From Eulemur rufifrons (taxonomy: Eukaryota; Chordata; Mammalia; Primates; Lemuridae), in assembly GCF_041146395.1 (NCBI RefSeq), contig NC_090990.1, positions 50,823,501-50,887,500 on the forward strand: DNA of 64,000 bases, read 5' to 3'. A program made the position numbers and the translations under genes. This document shows, in pieces, positions 1 through 11,340 of this stretch. The notes below the pieces were generated by a model. That model worked only from the letters and a program-made list of their open reading frames with translations, was not told the origin of the DNA and did no database searches. Numbering within the stretch: position 1 is the first letter of the stretch; every line of letters starts with the position of its first letter.

Positions 1-3000
1 TTGGCAGATAAGACAGAATATGTTTGGTTACTTAGAAATGATAAATGTCTTAAAACACTTTACCCACATTGACTAAGACTAAGGTTTCCTAGTTAACTAA
101 ATTTAAATTAATCCTGTTATGCAAAAAATAATAAAGGAAAACTTCAGTGTGATATAAGAACACTGCAGAGACTACAAGGGCATAGGCTGCAGTATCTTCT
201 TTTAGGGAGACATATTCATATTGAAAATTATATACATTTTAAAAATATAACATGTTCTATCCAAAGATTTTCATTCCAGTGACCAAATCATAAATTAGCA
301 GTTTTCACCCACTTTGAAAATAGCCTCAAAGTACAAAGTAAGAGTTATCTCTAAGTTGAACACCAAAATAAAAGTAGTATGGAAAATAAAATGTTCCAAA
401 ACCTTCTTCAGAATGCATTAGAGGACCAAGAGAAATCTAGGAATTGAACATTTAATGTTTAATTAGGAATGTAGAAAATTTGTTCAGAAAACAAGAAGAC
501 CACTTGCAAAGTCTCTGAGTAGTCAGATGTAGAAATGAAGTAATACAAACAACAGATAGAACTCACTGAGAGCTTATTATGTATGATACAAATGCCTGCA
601 ATCAGAGACTAATTGACCACCTGCAGATTCTGAACAACTGAATAGGTGTTTTGTTTGGTTGTACAGTTAAAAACAATTTTAGCTCACATTTAAAAACTAG
701 AACATTTCAAACTTTTTTAAAAATCTGGGTGCTCGTCTTCTTTCCGAAGATCTGGTAGCACTAAGCCCACATTCTCGCGTGGCAGACGCAGGAAACACGT
801 AAATAGTGGCCGGTTCACCAGTTTCATGATGCACATGTGCCCTGACTCCCAGCACCCACCCCATGTTCCTCACCCCTGGAAGCATCTGAGTTGGCAACTC
901 TGGACATAGATCTCTCAGCTTATCGAATATATCAAGGCCAGATACTGAATTAGTTTTCTTCTGCCTTTGAAGAAAATACTATATACTGGTAGAACAAACA
1001 TTACACCCTAAAGTCTTTGACATTCTTGGGAAATGAAGGGGAACGGGTAAAATAAAATTTTGAACAGGCAAAGACCCTTCCCTCCTGGCTGATAATAATT
1101 TTGCTGTCCTTGTCTGGCAGAGCCTAAGTTGTCTTATTCTCTTTAGTGGTGATAATTATTGTATATAAAGCCCTTCCATTTGACTTCTGGAATTCTTTTC
1201 CTTTTGAAGGTTTCAGATCGCTGTTAATTATAGATCTTGAAGCCTTCTGGGTCTCTGCTCTTTGTACAGCTTCTAGCTGTGTCTTTTGGGTTCTGTTCAA
1301 TCAGCCTATGGCTACGTGAATTTGAATAGCTATTCCTTGATGAAGGCATTAGCAAATGCATTTCCCAAAATGCTATCTTATATGATTATCTTTTACTAGA
1401 AAGAATACAAGCATAAGCTATTGATTAAAAATGTAGGTTTTTAACTCATTAGGAATTAAGATATGACTTAATTTGGGTACATTAATATATTTGAAATTAT
1501 TTTGAAAAGTGTTCTGTATAATCTTAAATTAATATAAAGAATCTTGTATTTAAGGCTCTGTCTCTGTATGGTTGCAATCTGCATTTTATTTTGCATTATT
1601 TCTCATAATTTCGTCTTGGAGGAACTGTGTCACTTTTAGTCCCCCATTTGCTATATTTTAGAAGTGAGTCATTTGTCATAAAATTCCCACATTTCCTTCT
1701 TTAGAAAAGAACTTTAGCCTCGTCACTGAAGAATAATAAAGTCTAAATCTTCATATAAAAAAGTGTTTGAATGTTTCTCAAGGTACAGTATGAATTAGTC
1801 AGTAAGAGAATTCAAGTCCAGAAAGTATCTTTTTTTTCTAATTTTATTTAACTTGCATCTATGTATATAGAACGATTTCTAAGAGAGGTAGAATCAATAC
1901 CTGGAAAATAAAGTCTAAAATATTATAAGTAAAATTGATTGGAGTAAATATGTCTAAAGTCCTGGCAACTTACAAAACTGGTCTGAGAAATAACCATTCC
2001 TGGATGTTAGCCACAATGGCTCTCTGCTTTAGGAGTCTTCCAACAATGTCATGCTTGGTATCATAGAAAGTACAAGAGTGTGGAAGATCAGAGATTTTTT
2101 TTTTTTTTTTTAGACATAGTCCCACTCTGTCACCTGGGCTAGAGTTCCATGACATCAGCCTAGCTCACAGCAACCTCAAACTTCTGGGCTCAAGCGATCC
2201 TCTTGCCTCAGCCTCCCAAGTACCTGGGACTACAGGCTAGCACCGGGTAGATGGGGTCTCACTCTTGCTCAGGCTGATCTGGAACTGCTGACCTCAAGTG
2301 ATCCTCCCACCTCAGCCTCTCAGAGTTCTGGGATTACGGGCAGGAGCCACCGTGCCCAGCCTAGAGATCTAAATTCTGTCTCTGGTTCTACCCATTTACT
2401 AGATGTGTGTCTCAGAGCCTCATTCTCCTCTCTCTATCATAAAGGCCATTGGACTAAATATCCATGGAGGTCTCCCAGGTATGAAAGGCTACAGGTTTTT
2501 GTTTCGTGTCTATGTTCTGAAGAGTAGACCATCCTCTTCATTTGCACAGATTCCTAGCTACTTTTGTGTTTGTGCTCCTGGCCTGGTCTTGAGAGGTAGC
2601 CTCTGGTGAATCCATGGATGAACCCACATCCTGAAAGTGAAACGCTGAGCAACATCCTCTTCCCCATTCACATCCTAATCACTCCAGTAAGGGCAGAAAG
2701 ATCCTAAAGAGGGAGCCATCAGAGACTGTTGTGGAAAATGGACAGCAGCCATAATGAAGGGTTGAGGAGTGAAAGAAAGAAGTTGTATGTTTGCTTGTGT
2801 TTTCCAGGCATCCTCTGGTCCACCAGTGTTCTATTGGCATTGGATAGTTTTCATTGTTCCCACCTGTGTGTGGCAGGGGCTCCTCACCTTCCCCATCACA
2901 TTCCTCCCCTTTGGGAGAGGCTGCCAAATCATCAGGCCAAGAACACATATGTACCAGAAAAAGTCCTCATAAGCACATAGAACACTAAAGAGAGAAGCCA

Positions 3001-3500
3001 GACCAGGGAGAGTACACTTTAAATCCTGCCTCTGACTTTTTGGAGGCCCCCATGAGATCCCAACCATGTGGGAAATGCTTCATGTCTGTGATGTTTGCTA
3101 ACACCCTGTTGTGTAGGGGAACAGTTTGCCCCATATTGTTTATTCTCTAAGTTTCCCCTCCCCAAATAATCTGGAGAAAAATTCCTATGGCAAGACATTA
3201 AAAACTGTCAGTGACATCTACTTGTACATTTCTGCCTTGTTGTTATGTGCACATAACTAAAACTTGCATATCTGCATTAGCAAAGCTGCATTATACACTG
3301 GGCAGTCTTTATGGTTCTGCAAAGGCTCCTATGGTTTAACTAAGTCCTAAACACGATGACTGCCTGTCTTCCTTTGGCCTGATTACTCGGAGTGTATGTT
3401 TGGTGAGCTGTTTATAAAGTCTTCTATTACCCAAGCCTGTTGACTGATCCATCATTCTCTGACTAGGTGTCTGTTCTCTCTTCCTTTTTGCTGATCACAG
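1..3500 (+). other. SGIP1: SGIP1 intron, 3' part (no exon seen)
   Basis: The intron's donor lies upstream of the window. I looked for the exon that should precede the 12-nt microexon (encoding the stretch that ends Lys-Ser-Pro) and did not find it here. The segment is AT-rich and carries one reverse-oriented Alu at 2095-2362. The last 60 bases hold a pyrimidine tract and the acceptor at 3499-3500. Confidence 0.8.
2095..2362 (-). mobile_element. Alu SINE, internally deleted, reverse orientation
   Basis: A T-run is followed by the reverse complement of an Alu: 'actctgtcacctgggctaga', 'gcctcagcctcccaag' and finally 'gagccaccgtgcccagcc'. The linker between the two arms, usually about 60 bases in lemur Alus, is missing after 'actacagg', which leaves a copy of about 268 bp. 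A short direct repeat, 'agagat', lies near both ends. The right part ('gctcaggctgatct') is the strepsirrhine type. Confidence 0.88.
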
Positions 3501-3512
3501 AGGCGCAGCCCG
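3501..3512 (+). CDS. SGIP1: SGIP1 12-nt microexon (Arg-Arg-Ser-Pro)
   Basis: The exon is AGGCGCAGCCCG and reads Arg-Arg-Ser-Pro in phase 0 at both ends. It is bounded by a pyrimidine tract and 'gatcacag' upstream and by the donor 'gtaaga' downstream. The four residues fit between Lys-Ser-Pro and Gly-Ala-Ile-Lys-Arg in the SGIP1 protein I remember. They extend a basic, Ser/Pro-rich stretch just after the membrane-binding region. Because 12 is a multiple of three, skipping leaves the frame intact. A TGC at 3489-3491, between the pyrimidine tract and the AG, matches the UGC element bound by the neuronal splicing factor SRRM4, so neuron-specific inclusion is plausible (inference). The shortness of the match is offset by both splice sites and by correct order and phase. 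Confidence 0.85.
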
Positions 3513-3776
3513 GTAAGAACTCTCAACATTTTTACCTTAAACATGTATAGAGAAAATTGCTGCCAAGGCAAGGTGGCCAGGTTGGTTTCCCATTAAATTT
3601 ACAATAACCCAGTGTGAATGAAGCAGATGAATTAGGGTTAGGGGTTGGAAGCCTCTGACCCTCTAAGTGACAAGGACATATTTTAGAATGGTCAGAGCAC
3701 TTTTCCATAACAAACTAAATTAATACGTGGGAATCCCAACTCCTAGTGCTAAATTTGAAAATGTGTATGTGTGGGG

Positions 3777-3802
3777 TGTGTGTGTGTGTGTGTGTGTGTG
3801 TA
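3777..3802. repeat. (TG)n microsatellite
   Basis: About thirteen tandem TG units lie just after 'gtgtatgtgtggggtg'. It is a simple repeat of a kind common in introns, and likely variable in length. Confidence 0.9.
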
Positions 3803-4167
3803 TGAAACACCAGGAGACTGACCAGAAAGCATGATAGAAGTTGACAGCAAAGTGATAATGAAGAACAATAAAACAAAAAAGATTGCAAGGAAACAATTTT
3901 TAAGCCACATTGTTTTTAAGCCTGAATTCAAAGTATGTCCCTGGACCACAACTTACATTGGTCAGTGTGGGCTGATACATAATTCTAATTTCCATCTGGG
4001 GAGAGGGAAACACACTGTCAAGTCAATGGTCCTGGGCTATCACATAATTCTAAGTAGATTTCATCACTGAAGACAAACTTGGAAGGTCAGATCAATATTA
4101 GTTTGCACTGTTCAAAGTGGATTCTCAATCATTTTCCTCAGGTTGAAGAGTATGATGAATTTAAAGC

Positions 4168-4190
4168 AAAAAAAAAAAAAAAAAAAAAAA
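4168..4190. repeat. Poly(A) run
   Basis: A run of 23 A follows 'gaatttaaagc'. No SINE body is attached on the 5' side, so this is either a bare A-tract or the tail of an element too old to recognise. Confidence 0.85.
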
Positions 4191-6728
4191 GGTTTTTGTG
4201 ATGTTTTAAATGAACCCCATCTACCTGGTCAGTCCCTTAAGAGAGGAACTGGAACTGAAAACAACACTCTCTGAAATATCCATAGGCCTGTGTCAATCCA
4301 ATTCATCAATTATTATTTGAGGCAACTACCCTGCCCCAGGTGACAAATCAGTGGTTCTCTGTTTAAACCGTGTCAACTGAGGTTCGAAGGTGGCATCTGA
4401 AGGCACTGCTATTTGGGTGTGGGTGATTCCAACCCAGCTGCTAAGTGACATCCCAGATTAGGACAAGTTATTCTTTTTTTAAAGAAAAAGAGTAAATTCA
4501 TTAATTCAAAATGAAGAAAATGTATTCACAACATACATATAACAACAATCAATCATTGAAAGGAGGAAAGTATGGTCACTTGATGAGGAGGAGAACGGTT
4601 TCGAATTCAGTGGGCTTCATTCCTGAGTGTGGCTTGTGTGGTTGACATCACCCTAACCTTGTTCTGGATTTGTCACGCTGCAACATTAAGGCCATCACAG
4701 GTCTGTGTGCCGGATCAGCAGACGACAGGATTTTCTTCTCTGTGGCTGCTGACTTGATGCTGATCATTCAAATATTTGTCCCTTTCTAAAGTGATATTGG
4801 TTTTATTCTTACTAATTTCTAAACAACAGAGTTTTCTTGCACATTTCTGCCAAATTGCACTTAACTTGTGATCGTTCATTCATGAGAAGTATTTAATAAA
4901 AATGTTACAGGGGCTTTTTTAGTGCCTTTCAACAGTGAATATCTGTTGAATTAATTGACACACCCGGGAATTGATGAATACAAAAGGAGCTTTGTACCTT
5001 TCTTGGGTTCATGGGTACTATATTTTTAATAAAAGGAATGGGACAGAGAAACCAAAAGGTCTTCAGTTTAGCTCCTGGGATCTCCTAATTGCTGGATTTC
5101 AGGTCTCGCAACGCTAGGTGAGCTCTGTCCGCTCACTGCCAGCTTATTAATCTTTTCATTGACTACTTGGAACTAAAGTTCCCATGTCTCTTTCTTCAGA
5201 CCTTACTAATAAAATGATGATTGCCTGAGAGTCCACAATCCAGAAAAACATTTTAACTTCATTTAAACAATTTGTTCTCTAATTATTTCTGTCTACAGAG
5301 CCTTATTTTTCCAAAAGCAAACCTGTATCCAAACTCACATAATGACTGCAGCAAATTTAAGTGACCATATTTATTTAAAAATTTTCATAATAATGTAATA
5401 ATTCTCTATATGGCACATAAAGTGGGGGGAAATAGATTGCATTCTTAGGCAGAACAGGCCAGAAAATATAGTTTGAGAGATTGAGAAAATATCTGACAGA
5501 TCGTTGTTCAGAATGAAAATCACTTCTATCATAAATGGGTTCAAAATGGGAAAGAAAATTCTGATATATCTTTAAGAATGAGGGAAAGAAGTTTCTAATA
5601 GGTCTATTTACAGAGGTGCTAAATCTTGTCCTAAGTTGTTAATTTTATAATTTGAGAGAAGAAAACATGTCTGTGACCACCAGGTTGAGCCTTCACTACC
5701 TTCCCTAAAAAGTTAGGAAGTAGGAAAAAATGTGTTTGGTGGTCAGTCCACAAATCGTTCATCTCACCTATTGAGATATTTTCTTACATTGCACTTCCAC
5801 TTTCCTGCCCTCGACTCTGCCCCCGTCATTATCCTAAGGCAGCATCCCAAGCCATGCCCTGTCCCACGGAGCAACCCTCCTGGTGGTCTACTTTTCTGGT
5901 AGTACCCCATGCTAGGAACTTTTCACAGCTTCTGGTTTTTAATCAAAACTTTTTAGTCTAATCCATCCTTCTATTATCTAAATAAGTTGATGCTAAGGCA
6001 TTATGGAAGCCAGAGATGACCTGCTCAAATTATTCCTGCCAGGGCTATTGTATTCCAATAGTATCACAATGCCTTGTACTTAAAAAAAAAAAAGAAAAGA
6101 AAGACTCCCAGTTGGTGGATTGGCAGGCCTGGTGGCAGGCAACTAGAAGAAACTGATGGGGGAGGAGGGACGAACAGGTAGGGTGGAATTCCCTGGCTCC
6201 CTGCAGTCCATTCAGTGGCAGATGCCTCCAAATTTCCCTTGCCGTGAACACTTGCCACTTACATCTTTTAAAATCACATTTGTGAACTGATGACCATACT
6301 AGCTACTTGAAAACCCCACCTGACTAGGAGCATACAGTACTCCTAAACAGATTCTATAATTTTCAAACAGCAAACATATGTTAAACTTGGATTTACTTTC
6401 TTGTCTGCTAGAGTTCAAGAGGATATTTTTTAAATAAACTATTCAATAGCTGTCTTTAATTTACCATATCCACCCAGGTAAGGGGTTGTTCTTGTTCAGA
6501 ACACTTATGATTTACCCTTCCTTCCTCTCTATAATCTTTGAGTAAAATGAAAAACTGATTTATGTATATGTACCTACAATTCCCAACTTGAATGTGGTTC
6601 TGAAAAAAACTTCATTTTCCACATCTGCATTTCTTTGAGTTCAGTTTAATTGCAATGACAGAAATAATACATATTGTACATAACATATATGTGGTCTTAA
6701 ACCTTATAGTGTCTATTTCTAATTCTAG

Positions 6729-6753
6729 GGTGCAATTAAAAGGAACTTATCCA
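6729..6753 (+). CDS. SGIP1: SGIP1 25-nt microexon
   Basis: The exon reads Gly-Ala-Ile-Lys-Arg-Asn-Leu-Ser plus the first base of a Ser codon, so it starts in phase 0 and ends in phase 1. It follows 'aattctag' and is followed by a consensus donor 'gtaagt'. The split AGT codon is completed exactly by the GT at 7677-7678, giving the Leu-Ser-Ser-Glu-Glu of SGIP1. At 25 nt it is not a multiple of three, so skipping it alone would shift the frame. It is therefore probably constitutive, unlike the 12-nt exon before it. The encoded segment belongs to the basic Ser-rich linker. The match in sequence, splice sites and phase makes this call strong despite its size. Confidence 0.93.
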
Positions 6754-7676
6754 GTAAGTATATCTTAGCTATCAGAAATAGAGTACAATTTAAAAGAAGA
6801 AATAGTTCCTTGGATCTTGGAGCATATATACATTTGAATTTTACATTCTTGGGCTTGATTTTTAAGGCTTACAAATTTTTTTACTTTTACAGCAAAGAAT
6901 TCTTGTAATGAACCCCTGTGGGTTTTGAATGATTAATGTTTAAATTCTGAAAATGAATATGCTTTTGGAAAAACATTGCTATTTTCTTCCCATATTTGTT
7001 AACACTTGCTGTATTTAACTTCAGAAATGAATTTAATCAAGTGTGTATTTGTTGATGGGAGGTGGGAAGAGGAGGAGGGCAGAAGGAACTGAAGTAGATT
7101 GAACTCACCCATTCCTATGTCATTTGATATAAAAATCTTAGTCAACCAAAGGGATATGATATAGGTTATAATGCACATAGGGGACAATTTTCCTCTGCTG
7201 CATACAACACACTCTAGGGAATTCTAAATTCATGATTCAGAGTTAAAGATATAACATTTTCTTGGCATTTCAAGAAAGGAACAGGCAGAGAATGCTGGAT
7301 TCATGTGCTACACATATGGCCTGGCTTAGTATTCTTTTATGGTAATTGGGAAGCAGAACCAATCAAGGCAGCAGACATTCCAAGAATGGTATGCTATTCC
7401 ACTAAGCTCTGCAGTATACAAATCTTCTATTTGATGGCTTACCATGTTAGTTCCTTGGTTAATGAGGTTTTACAAATGCCAGAGAAAATGCTACTACATA
7501 TGCCTAATATATAGTTGTTGCATTGCCAGGGGAGAGGGTTTGTTTTGCAAAGCTTTCATATTGAATGCTTACTGATGGGATTTAAAACTCTAAGTGTTTC
7601 CAAACATAATTCATAAGACAAATCAGAGAGTAATGGTAAAAATATGCCTAAAAATTTCCTTTGTCCTGTGCATCAG
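6754..7676 (+). other. SGIP1: SGIP1 intron (0.9 kb)
   Basis: This is a short AT-rich intron that ends 'tgtcctgtgcatcag'. I see no repeat or second gene in it. The open frames here are short and lack protein-like composition. Confidence 0.85.
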
Positions 7677-7728
7677 GTGAAGAAGTGGCAAGACCCAGGC
7701 GTTCCACACCAACTCCAGAGCTTATCAG
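7677..7728 (+). CDS. SGIP1: SGIP1 exon (Glu-Glu-Val-Ala-Arg segment)
   Basis: The 52-nt exon enters in phase 1 (GT completes Ser) and ends in phase 2 (AG of the next Ser). It reads Ser-Glu-Glu-Val-Ala-Arg-Pro-Arg-Arg-Ser-Thr-Pro-Thr-Pro-Glu-Leu-Ile-Ser. The Arg-Arg-Ser-Thr-Pro and Thr-Pro motifs look like proline-directed or basophilic kinase sites, though that is inference. The acceptor is 'gtgcatcag' and the donor 'gtgagc'. The sequence is identical to the SGIP1 protein as I remember it. The segment lies in the disordered linker between the membrane-binding end and the proline-rich region. Confidence 0.95.
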
Positions 7729-9050
7729 GTGAGCATGAAAGACATTAGTTGTGTTTTATGCAAGGTATCATGAGCTTTTAACAATTAAGCAAGTCTCCTT
7801 TGGACTAAACTCTAGACTTCTATTAATAAAAGAATTACCTATACATGTAAGTCCATATGTTCATAGCATGGTCCAAATATTTAATATGTTATCATTTCTC
7901 ATAAGTGCAGCCCAAGGGAGACCATTAGGGAAATACTCTGCACTTATCTAAAATAACTGCCTACCAAAATGTGCCCCTCACTAATGGGAAGGCTAACGGT
8001 CTCTATAAAGAGAGAGACCTTTTGGTATCTGGAATGCTGATCTGAAATAGGATTATATTGCCCTGTGAAGAGAAGCCTGTTTGGTTGGATACAATTTCTT
8101 GATACATTCCACCTGCCACACACCATAAAATAATCTATTTTAGTTTTTGGCTTTGGCAAAGCACTGTGTTTTACAGTGTCTTCTTCCGGTTAAGCTAGTG
8201 TTGTACAAATGGGCATTGTTTTCTAAAAAGACTGCTATTTCCATTTCAAGCCTGGATCCTTCTGCATCTTTTTCCTCCTGCTCCTACCTCTCCCCTCTCT
8301 TTACCCCTCACCCCTCAGCACACATGCATAGGACACATTAGCATCAATGAGGGGAGTCAGGTTTGGAAAAGAAACGGCGATCATGCAGTCTTTTCTCAAA
8401 AATCAGTCTAGAAGCATAATTAGGAGAAAGGATGGGACTTTAATTTATTGTCCTCCTGCTTCCCTAATCTCTCACTACTCTTCTTTCTCTGAGATGCGCT
8501 GTATAGAGGTCTGAGGACGTTGTAAGCAGTCTGTTGAGTGGGAAGGGGAAGGATGAAACATCCTGGGTGCCTTGTCACTTAATATCCCATGCTTGACTTT
8601 AACCAATCATAAACTGTATTAACTACAACACAGAGATGTGGTGAAGATAAATATAAATGGTTTTTGAGATCTTAGGGAAGAAAGGTACTTTGCAATAAAC
8701 TGTTCTCTTGAGTATTACCTCTTCTAGGTATAAAGAACCATGATGCTTTGAAAGTGTTTCCCTCCAAATTACTTCTGTTGGACCAGCCCCTTGGTCCTCC
8801 ATGGAGAAATAAGGATCTTATCTCCTACCAATTCTCTTGTCCCATAATACATTTGACATCCTTACATAATACTTTCTAGCCCTACAGGAGCTTTGCACAC
8901 ACATGCATGAGTGCATATATACACATGTGCACACACACACATGCACACCCAGTTGTTTTGCTGAGAAAAATATTTGAAAGCTTGTGTATGTTTCTGAGCA
9001 CTAATTTTTGAGCCCTTTCTCTGTATTTTACCTTAATGTGTGTGATTTAG
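7729..9050 (+). other. SGIP1: SGIP1 intron (1.3 kb)
   Basis: I see no gene in this intron. A CA-rich low-complexity stretch ('cacacacatgcatgagtgc', then 'cacacacacac') lies at 8895-8947. The acceptor region is 'taatgtgtgtgatttag'. Confidence 0.85.
8895..8947. repeat. CA-rich low-complexity stretch
   Basis: An interrupted alternation of CA, TG and AT dinucleotides, with several 'acac' blocks separated by 'atgc' and 'atat'. It is a degraded microsatellite. Confidence 0.75.
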
Positions 9051-9136
9051 CAAAAAGCCTCCAGATGACACTGTGGCCCTTGCTCCCCTCTTTGGCCCAC
9101 CATTAGAATCAGCTTTTGATGAACAGAAGACAGAAG
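9051..9136 (+). CDS. SGIP1: SGIP1 exon (first Phe-Gly-Pro segment)
   Basis: The 86-nt exon enters in phase 2 and leaves in phase 1. After the shared Ser it encodes Lys-Lys-Pro-Pro-Asp-Asp-Thr, then [16 protein letters not shown], ending at Thr-Glu. The human protein, as I recall it, has Thr where this one has the Val after Asp-Asp-Thr. The acceptor is 'gtgatttag' and the donor 'gtagga', weaker than its neighbours. The Leu-Phe-Gly-Pro motif recurs as Ile-Phe-Gly-Pro in the exon at 17015. Short aromatic motifs in acidic linkers are typical adaptor-binding sites in endocytic proteins, but no partner can be assigned to this one from sequence. Confidence 0.95.
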
Positions 9137-10949
9137 GTAGGAAAAAACCCTATGCATCTATGGACTTGTATTTCTTTTTATTAAAGTATAACCTTTCTAG
9201 AGTAAATGTATTTTGAGGCATATTTTTTATGTATTATCAGATCCTCATGGGAAAGAAAATTTCCGATCTAGGTGTGCTGTCAAGAACAGTTTAGTTTTCA
9301 AACCTCTATTATTTTAGAATTTGAAACTTTACTTCCAGAAATATCTAGTAGCTAAAAAAGTTTACATCTCAGAAGAAATGAGCAAGAATTGCTGCAAATC
9401 TACACAAATCGCTGTTGGGGAGTAAATACTCTGTGAGCCAAACAGCCATCATTTGAGGTGTCAGCAGGAGCATGAATGGCGCTAGGCCTCCTTACACCTG
9501 TCATGGTCACTTTCACCGTGATCTGGCCTCTCCGACCTCATTGAATCTCTTTTCCACCTCATCAGTGGAAGTGTCACTTAGATTGCTCACAACAGTCATT
9601 GTTTGCTGGCTCAAGACCCAGGAATGACCTTGAATCATTCACAACTTAGAAATAAAATGCTATGCGAGAAATATCTTCATTTCTGCCATTATTGTTGTAT
9701 TCCTAGAGTTAAATATTTAACCTTTAAAAATTAACCAGTTTTGGGGAGATGGCTATAAATAATTTGTACCTGACTGATATGAAATAAACTCTCTATAAAA
9801 GGAATCTAATCTGTTCCTGAAATGTGTTTATGTCTAATGCATGTATCTCCAGTAGCTATGTTTGGTAGTACAGAATGTTTTCTTTGACTTAAGAGCATCA
9901 TGGTATAGGTATAATAAAATGTTTTTCTAGGACATATTGGTGAAGCATCTTAAGTGGTAAAGACAGAAAGACTTGGAAGCATAATGACTAGGCTAGACTA
10001 CACTAACAAAGAGACCCCAAAGTACAGTGAATGAAGCAAGATAGAATTTTATTACTGATTCTTGTTAACCGTCTAGAAGTAAACAACACAGGACTGGTGG
10101 GGTAGCTCTATTATCTTCAACACGTTACCTTTCTCTCTGGGTCCAAAGGGGCTGTTCATCTCCTACTCAAGAGAAGGGGGGTGAAGAGAAGGCCAATGGA
10201 ACTCACCGCCAGTTGTCATAAGAGCAAAATCTGGAAGAGACACAAATCACTTCCAACCAAAGCCCACTGGAGAGAATTTGATGCCAAGTGGCCAGCTAAA
10301 ACTGTTATTATAGAAGAAATGGAGAGTAGATTCTGTGAGATAGCCAGCAGTCAGCCACACCTGAAAATTTTCAATGATTTTGTTAGAAAAATGCACAAAG
10401 AACATTCCTAAATACTTCAGCCATTTAAATGTCCATAACTTAGAATCCCTATGTAAAGGTAGCCTTACAATAGGGCTATCAGTTGTCTTATTAACTCACC
10501 CATCATCAGTCTCTGTTTTAATGACATAATTATACGATGACTGGAGGTGGGATTTGCAACTATATCTGTCTATTTAAGGAATTCCATAACTATATGGAAA
10601 CTTTATATAAAAAATAGAAACCATTCTTAAACATCAAGACAGTGTCCCACATTAAATCCATGAAAACAAATGCTGCATCATATCTTTGGAGAATGTTTTC
10701 TTTCATTAAAAAAAAAAAAACAGAGCTAAAACCTTCTTTGAGGTTTATGGTGGAGGAGAGGAGATACATACCTGCACTTGTCCATACACTGGCTTGGTTA
10801 TTCTTTAGATGGTTTCAGCCCTTGAAGTTCTATAAAGTTCCAACATTTGCACTCACTACACTAGCTCTTTGGCCACACTTCCCTTTCTTATCTACTTACC
10901 CCTTACTTCTTTAGGTTGATTTTGAAAAGGCCTGGGGAAAATATATATA

Positions 10950-11100
10950 TTTTGGGGTCAGATATGCCTGAGTCAGATCCCAGCTCCTCTATTTTTACCA
11001 CAGACAAGTTATTTAGCCACCCTAATTTTTGATTTCTTCTCCCACAATGATACTGATATCAACCACATGGTGGTGGTATGTGGATTAAAATATATAATAG
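10950..11100 (+). mobile_element. MIR SINE fragment
   Basis: 'ggtcagatatgcctgagtca' followed by 'cagctcctctatttttacca' and 'acaagttatttagccaccc' matches the MIR core in the forward direction. It is strongly diverged, as expected for an element over 100 million years old. Confidence 0.65.
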
Positions 11101-11340
11101 CAGCTACTGGGTTTATGATAAATGTTTTATTACATTTTATATGCACTATATTGATATGAATTACCTCCCTTAATCCTCTTTGTAACTCTTTGAGGTTATT
11201 ATTATTATCTCCACTATGTGCTGAAGGAAGGAAGCTCAGAGAGTTTAAGCGACTTGCCCAAGGACCTACAGGAAGTGCAGAGGTTGGATTCAAATCCACA
11301 TCCAGCTGACTTCCCAGCCTGGGGTCTACGACATAATGAA
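11100..11340 (-). mobile_element. MIR SINE, reverse orientation
   Basis: The stretch runs 'attattattatctccactat', then 'gctcagagagtttaagcgac' and 'ttgcccaagg', and ends in a diverged 'ggattcaaatccacatccag'. This is the reverse complement of MIR (tRNA-like head at the right end). It directly abuts a forward MIR. Confidence 0.8.

Larger units (their letters stand above)
3513..6728 (+). other. SGIP1: SGIP1 intron between the two microexons
   Basis: This is a 3.2-kb AT-rich intron. It contains a TG repeat (3777-3802) and a run of 23 A (4168-4190). Apart from these I see no gene and no recognisable young transposon. The 3' end has 'gtctatttctaattctag' before the 25-nt exon. Confidence 0.8.
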
